A stretch of DNA of 5,482 nucleotides from Chloroflexota bacterium (GCA_012513595.1 JAAZBY010000486.1:1-5482), one strand, 5' to 3'. Positions 1 to 5,482 are shown, counted from the stretch's first letter. Notes: generated from the sequence alone by a model not told the origin. Numbers and translations are program-made.

Positions 1-440
1 AGCGCCGTGCGCGCCGCGCGCCAACGCAGGAACTCCATGATGGCGATCCCCAGAGACACGCCGGCGATGTTGTACAGGACGTCCTCCAGGTTGGCGTCGC
101 GCGTGGGGACGAACACCTGCACCCACTCGTCGGCGACGGCGTGCACCGCCGTGCCGGCGTAGGCCAGCCAGTAGCCCCGGCGGTGGCCGAACGAGCGCGT
201 CAGCGCGCGCCAGGCCAAGGCCCCCAACACCACATGGGTGAGGAGGTGCCCCGCCTGGGCAATAAAGTAGCGCCAGGCCGCGTTCGACGTGACGGAGAAG
301 TTGGGCCGCGTGTTCAGGAAAAAGATCACGGCGCTGCAGGCCACCAGGAGCGACCAGGCGCTGAGCGTCTGCTCATCGACGGCGTTCAGGCGGGCCAGGG
401 CTGCGCCGGGCGCTTGGCGGTTACGACGGTTAGGGGGCAT
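1..440 (-). CDS. VanZ-like family membrane protein, C-terminus cut by window edge
   Basis: Translating the minus strand from the ATG at 440 gives 146 complete codons open to the window edge, so the C-terminus is missing. Residues 100-127 carry the VanZ-like signature: H100, D104-E105, Q108, P112, R114, D120, N124 and G127, spaced as in the family's DE..Q.f.p.R...l.D...N..G pattern. Hydrophobic stretches near residues 28-43, 58-80, 90-103 and 121-137 fit a small multi-pass inner-membrane protein. The start is well fixed: an in-frame TGA lies immediately upstream (447-449), and a GAGG sits four bases before the ATG. VanZ itself gives low-level teicoplanin resistance, but most relatives have no known function, so resistance should not be assumed. 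The gene follows the glycoside hydrolase after 104 bp on the same strand and could be read through from it. I saw no separate promoter. Family call is fairly sure; role unknown. Confidence 0.85.
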   Translation of the reverse strand, partial: MPPNRRNRQAPGAALARLNAVDEQTLSAWSLLVACSAVIFFLNTRPNFSVTSNAAWRYFIAQAGHLLTHVVLGALAWRALTRSFGHRRGYWLAYAGTAVHAVADEWVQVFVPTRDANLEDVLYNIAGVSLGIAIMEFLRWRAARTA

Positions 441-519
441 GGCGCCTCATCTGGGATCTCGGCATGGTCGGGTGCCTGCCGCTGGAACCTGGCCGGCACG
501 TGGTCAATAGGTAGCATCC

Positions 520-546
520 GGGGGCGGCGACGCGGGCGCCGCCCTC
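520..546 (-). terminator. GC-rich hairpin at the 3' end of the hydrolase gene, weak terminator candidate
   Basis: GGGCGGCG at 522-529 pairs perfectly with CGCCGCCC at 537-544 around a 7-nt loop, and a G-T and a G-C pair extend the stem into the stop codon (545-547). No T-run follows in the minus direction, so this is not a classic intrinsic terminator. It may protect the 3' end or partly attenuate readthrough into the VanZ-like gene 80 bp further on. In DNA this GC-rich it could also be chance. Confidence 0.25.
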
Positions 547-2221
547 AGTCGATGGCGGTCAACAGCAGCACCCAGTCCGAGTGCCGGTATACCGAGGGGG
601 CCCGCCAGGCTCCCTCCAGGCGGTCGCCGCGGACGGGCTGCTCGCTGGCCGGCGAGTACTGGCCGGTGCGCGGGTCGTACCACTGAGCACGGTACTGGTG
701 CGCGCCCAGGTGCAGCACCTCCAGGCGCAGGCCGGCGTTGCCGGCCGGGATGTACACGACGACGACGCGATCGTCGATGGCGGCGCAGTGCGGGTCGGTG
801 ACGCTATCGATCTCGACCGGCACGCCGCGCACGCGCAACCACTCCGGGCGCGGCGTCAGCCGGTGCCACTCCATGCTGCGCAGGAAGGTGAGCAGATGGA
901 TGAGCTGCCGGCCGCCAGAGGCCTCGAGCGAAGTGCGCCAGGAACGGCCGTGCCAGGGCTGGGAGTTGGCGCGGTCCCTGCCGATGCCGATGCGGGCCCG
1001 GGGGTCGAAGAACTGCCAGACGCCGTTGGCGCCGTAAGCGTGGCCGGCGGCGCCGTCGAGCAAGGCCGTCCAGGCCTGCCAGCGCACCATGCGGGCGCTG
1101 GCGCCCTCGGGGGTCTGCTGCTCATAGAACCCCTCGGCGTGCACGACGGGCTTGGCCGGCACCCGGGCATAGTTCTCGGCGATGCGCTGGGGCACCCGCC
1201 AGAGGAGGTCGCTGGCGTGGCCGGTCTGCAGCCAGTTGTGGTCGAGCCAGGGCTCGTCGTGGAACTCGCCGCCCGAGGAGGCCTGGTGGGCGGCCGGCGG
1301 CCAGGCCGCGGGGTCCTCGAGCCCCTGCCGCCCCGAGGGGTGCACGCTGATGGGGTGGCCGTAGACGTTGGCCGCCGCGACGGCCCGCCCCAGGGCTTGC
1401 CAGTCGGCCAGGGTCCAGGGCGGCTGCTGGGTGTAGGCGTACTGGTACTCGCCCGAGAGGCTCCAGAGCAGGTTGTAGGCCCCGTAGCGGGCCAGCAGGT
1501 AGCGGGAGAGCCAGGTTACGTCGCCTGGGGAAAAGACGGCCTGCTTGCCGACCCAGGTCGGGTGCGCGCAGACGGCCAGCCCCGCCTCCCAGAGGGCGGC
1601 CATACGGCGATCGAGCGCGGCCAAGTAGGCCGGGTTCAGGTCGGTGAACTGGGCATTGCCCGGGCCGGAGGTGTTCCCGGGGAAGGCGGGCCCGCCCTCG
1701 TTGGGCTGGTCGATCTCAAAGAACTCGGTCATGACGGCGGTAAAGCCGGCCGCCGCGCGGTCGCGCAGCCACACGTAAAAGGGGCCGTCCCCATCGCCGA
1801 GGCCGCAGCGCTCGGTGTTCATGGCCCAGTTGGTATCGGCCAGGAGGAGGAAGGGGGTGCCGTCGGCGTGGGCGAAGCGGCGGCCGTCGGGCGACACGCG
1901 CAGGTGCCCGCGGAGGTTGGGGTTGGCGGCGCACTCCTCCGCGGAGGGGGCGCGCACCTCCAGGGTGCCGGCCTGCCCGTCAAGGCCGGGGTCGGCTGAG
2001 CGGGAGGCCCACTCCCAGGTGCCGGGCAGCGTCGGGGCAAAGCGGACGCGCCAGGCGGCGGCGCCGTCCCAGAAGCCGTCCAGGGTCAGCGCGGTGCCAG
2101 AGTCGGGGTGGGTGAAGGCCACGGCCAGGAGGGCCTGGCCGTCGGCATGGTCGGGCCGCTCGGCGGGCTGCGCCGCGGTAAAGGCGTGTTCCCAGATGGA
2201 CCACTGCAAGATGGCGGTCAT
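545..2221 (-). CDS. DUF5060/DUF4038 (apiosidase-like) glycoside hydrolase
   Basis: 558 residues in three parts. Residues 5-93 match the DUF5060 beta-sandwich (W7..WE, FTHP at 36-39, LDGFWDG at 47-53, RVRFAPTLPGTWEW at 58-71, then DGQAGTLEV). Residues 104-455 match the DUF4038 apiosidase-like TIM barrel, starting with LRVSPDGRRFAHADGTPFLLLADTNW. Residues 462-556 look like the C-terminal 'putative collagen-binding' beta domain often found with DUF4038 (VVVVYIPAG, QWYDPRTG, DWVLLL). By analogy with clan GH-A folds the catalytic acids may be Glu258 (WSLSGEYQ) and Glu363 (HAEGFYE); this is inference. Known relatives include the GH140 apiosidase that acts on rhamnogalacturonan II side chains; the substrate here cannot be read from sequence. 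There is no signal peptide or membrane segment, so a cytoplasmic enzyme on imported oligosaccharides is likely. The start is supported by AGGGGGA six bases before the ATG. A candidate promoter lies 74-102 bp upstream. Family call is strong; substrate unknown. Confidence 0.9.
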   Translation of the reverse strand: MTAILQWSIWEHAFTAAQPAERPDHADGQALLAVAFTHPDSGTALTLDGFWDGAAAWRVRFAPTLPGTWEWASRSADPGLDGQAGTLEVRAPSAEECAANPNLRGHLRVSPDGRRFAHADGTPFLLLADTNWAMNTERCGLGDGDGPFYVWLRDRAAAGFTAVMTEFFEIDQPNEGGPAFPGNTSGPGNAQFTDLNPAYLAALDRRMAALWEAGLAVCAHPTWVGKQAVFSPGDVTWLSRYLLARYGAYNLLWSLSGEYQYAYTQQPPWTLADWQALGRAVAAANVYGHPISVHPSGRQGLEDPAAWPPAAHQASSGGEFHDEPWLDHNWLQTGHASDLLWRVPQRIAENYARVPAKPVVHAEGFYEQQTPEGASARMVRWQAWTALLDGAAGHAYGANGVWQFFDPRARIGIGRDRANSQPWHGRSWRTSLEASGGRQLIHLLTFLRSMEWHRLTPRPEWLRVRGVPVEIDSVTDPHCAAIDDRVVVVYIPAGNAGLRLEVLHLGAHQYRAQWYDPRTGQYSPASEQPVRGDRLEGAWRAPSVYRHSDWVLLLTAID

Positions 2222-2294
2222 AGTGTTCCCCCTGTGCGGAGGCTAGGTGTCTCGGTCGGCGGCCGGGCATGTCGCCCGACCCACAACAGACCCT

Positions 2295-2323
2295 ATAGTA
2301 CCCGAAACCACCTCGCCGGCCAA
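2295..2323 (-). promoter_or_regulatory. Candidate sigma-70-type promoter for the glycoside hydrolase
   Basis: On the minus strand TTGGCC (2318-2323, 4 of 6 to TTGACA) and TACTAT (2295-2300, 4 of 6 to TATAAT) are separated by exactly 17 bp. Transcription would begin near 2288, leaving a leader of about 65 nt before the ATG at 2221. That leader contains a short hairpin, CGGGC (2264-2268) with GCCCG (2274-2278). The spacing is ideal but each box is only partly conserved. Confidence 0.4.
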
Positions 2324-2411
2324 GGGGAGGGGGCGGCAATCCCAGACATGCGCGCTTTGGCTATGTCGCCCCGCAGATCGGCCCATATCCGGGGCTAATG
2401 AGACAAGACTC

Positions 2412-2532
2412 ACAGGAATGACAGGATTCACAGGATCACAGGATTGGGGAGATGGCTAGCTCTGTCTGTATCGAGCACCTGTCTGTGCAGCCATCTTCTA
2501 ATCCTGTGAATCCTGTAAATCCTGTCATTCCT
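2412..2532. repeat. Large imperfect inverted repeat built from 9-bp ACAGGATT-type units
   Basis: The left part has four tandem units on the + strand: ACAGGAATG (2412-2420), ACAGGATTC (2421-2429), ACAGGATC (2430-2437, one base short) and ACAGGATTG (2438-2446). The right part carries the same units inverted. Two 44-nt arms, 2414-2457 and 2489-2532, pair with only a few mismatches and one compensated indel, including a perfect AGATGGCT/AGCCATCT inner end around a 31-nt loop. Transcribed from either strand it would form a long hairpin. There is no ORF inside, so it is either a non-autonomous repeat or a structural/termination element. The same unit recurs at 4809-4910. ACAGGATT-type repeats are, from memory, common between genes in several environmental phyla. 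Confidence 0.85.
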
Positions 2533-2547
2533 CTCTTCTCTCCGCAG

Positions 2548-2590
2548 GGCCACGGGCGGCCAGGACCGGGGGTGTGTCGGCGCCGTGGCC
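2548..2590 (-). terminator. GC-rich hairpin downstream of the AOR-family gene, weak terminator candidate
   Basis: GGCCACGG (2548-2555) pairs perfectly with CCGTGGCC (2583-2590) around a 27-nt GC-rich loop, 14 bp past the stop codon. No T-run follows on the minus strand. It could act together with the longer hairpin at 2412-2532 to end the transcript. Confidence 0.3.
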
Positions 2591-2603
2591 GGCCGTCGGG
2601 CGG

Positions 2604-4706
2604 CTAGGGGGCGGTCCGGGCGCCCCCGGAGGTCGCCTGGCGAGCCAACCGGCGCCCTTCCGTCTCCTCCGCCCCGGCCGCCATCGGCGCGTAGACGTCG
2701 CCCAGGCCGAGCGCCACGAGCCGCTCCTCGGTCGGGCGGCCGGTAGCCACGTCCCAGCCCAGGTGGCGGTAGTACTCGTCGGCCACCGGGCGGAAGGCCT
2801 CGCGGTCCAGGGCGTATTTGGCGTCGAGCTCCGGGCTCTGCCAGTTCTCCTCATACTCAAAGGAAGAGAGAGCCTGCTCGTCCATGGCGCGGTCGCGCGC
2901 CCAGTGCCGCACGTTCAGGGCCCGCTCGAGGGTGTAGATGCGCTCGGCGGCGCGGGCGAACTCGACCTCGTCCCAGTCGACGCCGGTGCCCAGGCGGAAG
3001 AGGTGCGAGTCAACCGCGGGGCCCTCGATATCTCCGACGCGGAAGAAGCGGTCGTCACTCGTCACGCTGTAGATCAGGGGGAACACCTGGTCATCGGTGG
3101 GGAGCGCGTCCTTCATCACCGAGCGGAGGTCGTGGTAGTAGGCCGGGAAGGCCTTGTGGGCATAGCCGGAGTGCGGGTCGACGGCGTCGGGCGAGCCGTA
3201 CACCTTCTGGCCGATGCCGCGCATCTCGTCCCAGGTGACGGCGGGGCCCTTGTTCACCGGGTTGCGCATGGAGCCGAGGGGGCTCCAGCGCATGACGTTC
3301 TGGACATAACCGTGGCTGGAGGAATAGGGATCGCGGGTGTCGCTCATCCACTGTAGGGCCGAGACGACCCAGTAGGGGAACACCAGGTAGTTGGCCAGGG
3401 AGCCGTGGCCGTCCCAATGGCCGGCGTAGCCCCAGGCGGTGTAGGAGCGGCCGAGGAGACGCGGCCCAAGGCCCAAGGCCTGCGCGGCGCGGACGCCCCC
3501 CTCGGCGAGGGCGTCACCCAGGCCCTCGCGGAAGGCCAGGGCGTGGAGGAACTCGGCCCAGAAGTGGGGCGAGCGCCAGTCGATGGGGCGGCCGTTGAAC
3601 TCCGAGAGGAGGCCGGCCCAGCCGCAGCGCTCCAGCCAGGGCACCATGCCGATGATGATCTCCCACTGGTTCAGGCCGTAGCGGTTGGAGAGGACGTTCA
3701 TCTCCAGGCCGGCGGCCTCGCCCAGGGCCCAGTCGTAAACCCCGCCCCTCTCCGGCACGCCGCGGAAGAGCGAGCCGACGCAGGTCCAGTGCCCCTCCCA
3801 GACGCGGTCGGGCCTGGCCACGCCGCGCACGTTGGAGTAGTAGGCGTTGCAGGGCGTGGGGCAGGCCGCCGTGCAGGCGTAGGGGCGCACCCGCCCTCCC
3901 GGGCAGACCTGCTGCAGCCGCTCGGTCATGGCGGCGGTGTTCGGCGGGCGGCGGTAGGTGCGGATGCCCTCACCCACCAGGCGCACCAGGTTGGCGAACG
4001 GCTCCTCGTGGGCGATGGAGACGGTGCCGCTGCCCGCGACGGAGATCGCCTTGAGGCGCTTGGCGCCCATGACCGCGCCAAAGCCCCCCTGCCCGGCGGC
4101 GGAGGAGGTGGCCGTGTGGATCGTGGCGATGCGCGAGAGGCGTTCGCCGGCGGGGCCGATGGTCACCGTGCGGAGGTCGGCGCCAAAGGCGTTGCGCACG
4201 GCCTCCTGGGCGTCGTAGGCGTCCAGGCCCCACAGGTCATCGGCGGGGGCGATGGTCACCTCGTCGTCGCGGATGATGAGCTGCACGGGGGTATCGCTGG
4301 CGCCGGTGACGATGAGGCCGTCGTAGCCGGCCCGCTTTAGCTCGGCGCCCCAGTGGTGCCCCATGTTGGAGCGGGTGAACCAGGGGTGTGGGTAGGCCTG
4401 CGGGCTGAAGGAGCAGACTGCCGTGCGCCCCGAGTACGGCGAGCGGCTGCCCGTCAACGCGCCGGGCAGGAACATCAGCGGGTTGGCGGGGGCGAAGGGG
4501 TCGACCGGCTCAGGGCAAAGGTCCCAGGCCAGCCGCGCGGCGAGCCCGCGCCCGCCGATATAGTCGGGGACGTAGGGGTCCAGCGGCTCGGCGCGGATGG
4601 TGCGGTCGGAAAGGTCCACCCAGAGCAGGCGGTTGGCCCAGCCGTGGGTGGGGCGGAAGCGTTCCAGGCGGGCGACGGTTACGGGCGCGCGATGGCTGGT
4701 GGACAT
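2604..4706 (-). CDS. Aldehyde:ferredoxin oxidoreductase (AOR) family tungsten/molybdenum enzyme, divergent
   Basis: The 700-residue product belongs to the AOR family, whose members carry a bis-pterin W or Mo site plus one [4Fe-4S] cluster and usually oxidise aldehydes to acids with ferredoxin. The N-terminal domain (about 25-225) is clear: GGRGLAARL (51-59), SGRTAV (92-97), ELKRAGYDGLIVTG (122-135), GPAGERL (184-190) and GQGGFGAVMGAKRLKAI (205-221). The cluster motif is C278, C282, C286, a C-x3-C-x3-C spacing rather than the usual C-x2-C-x3-C. Glu304 may match the active-site Glu of the Pyrococcus enzyme. The two pterin motifs, normally DxxGL(C/D), read NRYGLN (341-346) and DALPTD (533-538), so the usual fourth cluster Cys is Asp538; no Cys occurs after C361. 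The length exceeds the usual ~600-620 residues. The ATG at 4706 is chosen because GAGGTGA ends five bases upstream and a promoter lies behind it; upstream codons in the same open frame are repeat DNA. No signal peptide, so probably cytoplasmic. Substrate unknown. Confidence 0.92.
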   Translation of the reverse strand: MSTSHRAPVTVARLERFRPTHGWANRLLWVDLSDRTIRAEPLDPYVPDYIGGRGLAARLAWDLCPEPVDPFAPANPLMFLPGALTGSRSPYSGRTAVCSFSPQAYPHPWFTRSNMGHHWGAELKRAGYDGLIVTGASDTPVQLIIRDDEVTIAPADDLWGLDAYDAQEAVRNAFGADLRTVTIGPAGERLSRIATIHTATSSAAGQGGFGAVMGAKRLKAISVAGSGTVSIAHEEPFANLVRLVGEGIRTYRRPPNTAAMTERLQQVCPGGRVRPYACTAACPTPCNAYYSNVRGVARPDRVWEGHWTCVGSLFRGVPERGGVYDWALGEAAGLEMNVLSNRYGLNQWEIIIGMVPWLERCGWAGLLSEFNGRPIDWRSPHFWAEFLHALAFREGLGDALAEGGVRAAQALGLGPRLLGRSYTAWGYAGHWDGHGSLANYLVFPYWVVSALQWMSDTRDPYSSSHGYVQNVMRWSPLGSMRNPVNKGPAVTWDEMRGIGQKVYGSPDAVDPHSGYAHKAFPAYYHDLRSVMKDALPTDDQVFPLIYSVTSDDRFFRVGDIEGPAVDSHLFRLGTGVDWDEVEFARAAERIYTLERALNVRHWARDRAMDEQALSSFEYEENWQSPELDAKYALDREAFRPVADEYYRHLGWDVATGRPTEERLVALGLGDVYAPMAAGAEETEGRRLARQATSGGARTAP

Positions 4707-4711
4707 GGCGA

Positions 4712-4718
4712 TCACCTC
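4712..4718 (-). promoter_or_regulatory. Strong ribosome binding site of the AOR-family gene
   Basis: The minus strand reads GAGGTGA with a 5-nt spacer to the ATG at 4706. This near-perfect Shine-Dalgarno site decides the start codon against the much longer open frame that runs upstream to 5345. Confidence 0.85.
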
Positions 4719-4764
4719 AAAGGGGCGCGGCAGCAGGGGCCTATCGGCGGAGCTTATGGCCAGC

Positions 4765-4773
4765 ATTATAGCA
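4765..4773 (-). promoter_or_regulatory. Extended -10 promoter of the AOR-family gene
   Basis: The minus strand reads TGCTATAAT, a perfect TATAAT preceded by the TGn extension. No good -35 box is seen 17 bp further upstream (TCTCTT at 4788-4793), as is typical of extended -10 promoters. Transcription would start near 4758, giving a leader of about 50 nt. In such GC-rich DNA a perfect -10 at the right distance from a strong RBS is unlikely to be chance. Confidence 0.65.
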
Positions 4774-4808
4774 GCAGGGGCGCAGGGAAGAGAAGGAGGA
4801 GAGGGGTC

Positions 4809-4910
4809 ACAGGGTTGACAGGATTGACAGGATTCACAGGATTCTTGGACTCTTGCGGAGGCAGGCTCTTGGGGGAAGGAGTCTGCTGGGTCGTTAATCC
4901 TGTGATATCC
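4809..4910. repeat. Second ACAGGATT-type repeat, upstream of the AOR-family gene
   Basis: Four exact 9-bp tandem units lie on the + strand: ACAGGGTTG (4809-4817), ACAGGATTG (4818-4826), ACAGGATTC (4827-4835) and ACAGGATTC (4836-4844). After about 50 bp an inverted partial copy, AATCCTGTG (4896-4904), pairs with CACAGGATT (4835-4843). Inside the loop GACTC (4848-4852) can pair with GAGTC (4879-4883). It is the same family as 2412-2532, but the right arm is much shorter. TTGACA matches within it come from the repeat unit and are not followed by a -10 box. Confidence 0.8.
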
Positions 4911-5144
4911 ATCGCCGCTGTTCCCGCTGGGGGTCGGCGGTGGGGGTCCGCGGCGAGGGTTGTAGATATGCTCTGGAGACAGTAGCCTGCTGTGTCCACC
5001 GGGCGGGGCACCGGGCCTTCTCGCCACATGCCGCACCTTTCTGAGAACGGCCAGCGGAGCAGCATCTACTTCCGGTGCGGCCCGCGGCATATGGCGACTC
5101 CGCATCGGCCGGACGGTGAGCCAGGCGCAAGACGGCGACCCTAC
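4911..5144. other. Intergenic stretch with no recognisable gene
   Basis: No frame here gives a protein with recognisable features; the open frames crossing it continue into repeats. The only structure seen is an inverted repeat: GCCGCACC (5030-5037) with GGTGCGGC (5074-5081), with ATGCCGC (5028-5034) and GCGGCAT (5084-5090) as an alternative pairing. This could be a hairpin in a transcript or a regulator site, but I see no promoter or gene that it would serve. Confidence 0.5.
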
Positions 5145-5272
5145 CGTTGTCATCCCGAGCGGAGTCTGCGGCCCGGAAAATCGTCTTGGCCTAGCTCTGC
5201 GCACAGCAAGGCGAAGACGAGGTCCCGGCCGGAGGACCGGCTGCTCCGAAGACTCCGCTCGGGACGACAACG
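5145..5272. repeat. 128-bp palindromic repeat element with 23-bp terminal arms
   Basis: The 23-nt ends, 5145-5167 and 5250-5272, are inverted copies with a single mismatch (22 of 23). Inside, TCGTCTTGGC (5181-5190) pairs with GCGAAGACGA (5211-5220) at 9 of 10 positions, and GGTCC (5221-5225) with GGACC (5234-5238) forms a side hairpin, so a branched fold is possible. There is no ORF. The end sequence CATCCCGAGCGGAG resembles the abundant GTCATCCTGAGCG-type intergenic repeats I recall from many environmental bacterial genomes. It fits a REP-like or MITE-like non-autonomous element. Confidence 0.85.
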
Positions 5273-5312
5273 TTTGGCTAGCCGAGGGCCGCGGGGCCCG
5301 CCGCAGCCGGCC

Positions 5313-5355
5313 GGGCGGGGCTCCCCCCGTTCGGGGGGCAGGCAAGACCCCGCCC
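5313..5355. repeat. GC-rich compound hairpin
   Basis: The outer stem GGGCGGGG (5313-5320) with CCCCGCCC (5348-5355) is perfect over 8 bp. It encloses an inner hairpin, CCCCCC (5323-5328) with GGGGGG (5333-5338), around a GTTC tetraloop. The right edge continues into CTACAA, so the minus strand starts TTGTAGGGCGGGGT, which resembles a repeat type I recall as frequent in environmental genomes. No gene lies inside. Confidence 0.7.
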
Positions 5356-5365
5356 TACAAGGAAC

Positions 5366-5391
5366 GCCGGCTAAAGCCGGCCGAAGCCGGC
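5366..5391. repeat. Three GCCGGC blocks at 10-bp spacing, first two forming a hairpin
   Basis: GCCGGC begins at 5366, 5376 and 5386, exactly 10 bp apart, with TAAA and CGAA between the blocks. The first two form a perfect 6-bp stem with a TAAA loop; block two and block three could pair instead across CGAA, so the two hairpins are mutually exclusive. This is part of the run of hairpins extending to the window end. Confidence 0.65.
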
Positions 5392-5424
5392 CAAGGCCCG
5401 CTCCGTAGCGCGTACGCGTCTTGA

Positions 5425-5440
5425 GCCCCCTTTAGGGGGC
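5425..5440. repeat. Perfect hairpin with TTTA loop
   Basis: GCCCCC (5425-5430) and GGGGGC (5435-5440) form a perfect 6-bp stem around TTTA. A perfect 10-bp palindrome, CGCGTACGCG, lies just to the left at 5409-5418. It belongs to the same hairpin series as 5366-5391 and 5451-5473; no T-run makes it a standard terminator. Confidence 0.7.
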
Positions 5441-5450
5441 GTTTCTCGTA

Positions 5451-5473
5451 GCCAGGGGTCTTTAGCCCCTGGC
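5451..5473. repeat. Hairpin with TCTTTAG loop at the window end
   Basis: GCCAGGGG (5451-5458) and CCCCTGGC (5466-5473) form a perfect 8-bp stem around a 7-nt TCTTTAG loop. On the minus strand it reads as a GGGGCTAAAG-type hairpin. Together with 5425-5440 it looks like one repeat module, which may continue beyond the window. Confidence 0.7.
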
Positions 5474-5482
5474 GTCCGCCCA

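Larger units (their letters stand above)
2222..2603. other. Intergenic region between the AOR-family gene and the hydrolase gene (no CDS seen)
   Basis: This 382-bp gap has no convincing coding sequence in any frame. From left to right it holds the hydrolase leader and candidate promoter, a weak hairpin (GCCCCG at 2368-2373 with CGGGGC at 2390-2395), the large ACAGGATT-type inverted repeat, and a GC-rich hairpin just behind the AOR-family stop codon. The 2400-2540 segment is clearly lower in G+C than its surroundings, which fits inserted repeat DNA. The gap and the hairpins argue that the two flanking genes are separate transcription units. Confidence 0.7.

Noticed and set aside
581..1999. 472-codon open frame on the + strand opposite the glycoside hydrolase
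   Set aside because: It has a low-complexity G/A/V/R-rich product with no domain pattern. It is the antisense shadow of a real GC-rich gene.
3405..4340. 311-codon open frame on the + strand opposite the AOR-family gene
   Set aside because: Same reason: a composition-driven antisense frame, while the opposite strand encodes conserved AOR motifs.
4815..4829. TTGACA boxes as a + strand promoter
   Set aside because: Both matches are created by the repeat unit, no -10 box follows at about 17 bp, and no + strand gene lies downstream.
4809..4844. CRISPR-like array
   Set aside because: The units are 9 bp and directly tandem, with no spacers and no cas genes nearby.
4707..5345. N-terminal extension of the AOR-family frame to 913 residues
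   Set aside because: The extra 213 codons translate repeat DNA (for example a run of NPV triplets from the 9-bp units) and cross the promoter. The RBS next to 4706 and the family's N-terminus support the short form.
4992..5408. 138-codon open frame on the + strand in the repeat region
   Set aside because: It runs through several inverted repeats and its product is Arg/Pro/Gly-rich without recognisable features; a chance frame is far more likely.

Overview
The window is GC-rich DNA (roughly two-thirds G+C by eye) carrying three protein genes, all on the minus strand. Gene content, base composition and a heavy load of short palindromic intergenic repeats suggest an environmental bacterium, perhaps Chloroflexota of the Anaerolineae type. 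That assignment is an impression from family knowledge, as no rRNA or marker gene is present.

Layout in transcription order (right to left). Positions 4911-5482 hold no convincing gene but several inverted repeats: a 128-bp element with 23-bp arms (5145-5272), a GC-rich compound hairpin (5313-5355), three GCCGGC blocks at 10-bp spacing (5366-5391), and two strong hairpins with TTTA-containing loops (5425-5440, 5451-5473). Next is a repeat with four 9-bp ACAGGATT-type units (4809-4910), then an extended -10 promoter (4765-4773), a strong ribosome binding site, and a 700-residue member of the tungsten/molybdenum aldehyde:ferredoxin oxidoreductase (AOR) family (2604-4706). The 382-bp gap behind it contains a second, larger copy of the ACAGGATT-type inverted repeat (2412-2532) and a candidate promoter for the next gene. 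That gene is a 558-residue glycoside hydrolase of the DUF5060/DUF4038 (apiosidase-like) type (545-2221). A VanZ-like membrane protein (1-440) follows after 104 bp and runs off the left edge.

Functional reading. The hydrolase has no signal peptide and probably trims imported plant-type oligosaccharides in the cytoplasm. The AOR-family enzyme would oxidise an aldehyde, or perform a related low-potential reaction, using a bis-pterin W/Mo cofactor and an Fe-S cluster. A link between the two through sugar-derived aldehydes is possible, but the genes appear to be separate transcription units and nothing in the sequence proves a shared pathway.

Most notable points: the AOR protein departs from the classic family signature at several cofactor-binding positions (C-x3-C-x3-C instead of C-x2-C-x3-C, Asp where the fourth cluster Cys normally lies, and altered DxxGL(C/D) motifs), and its gene is bracketed on both sides by the same repeat family. 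I found no CRISPR array, tRNA, rRNA, transposase or obvious new defence or biosynthetic system.
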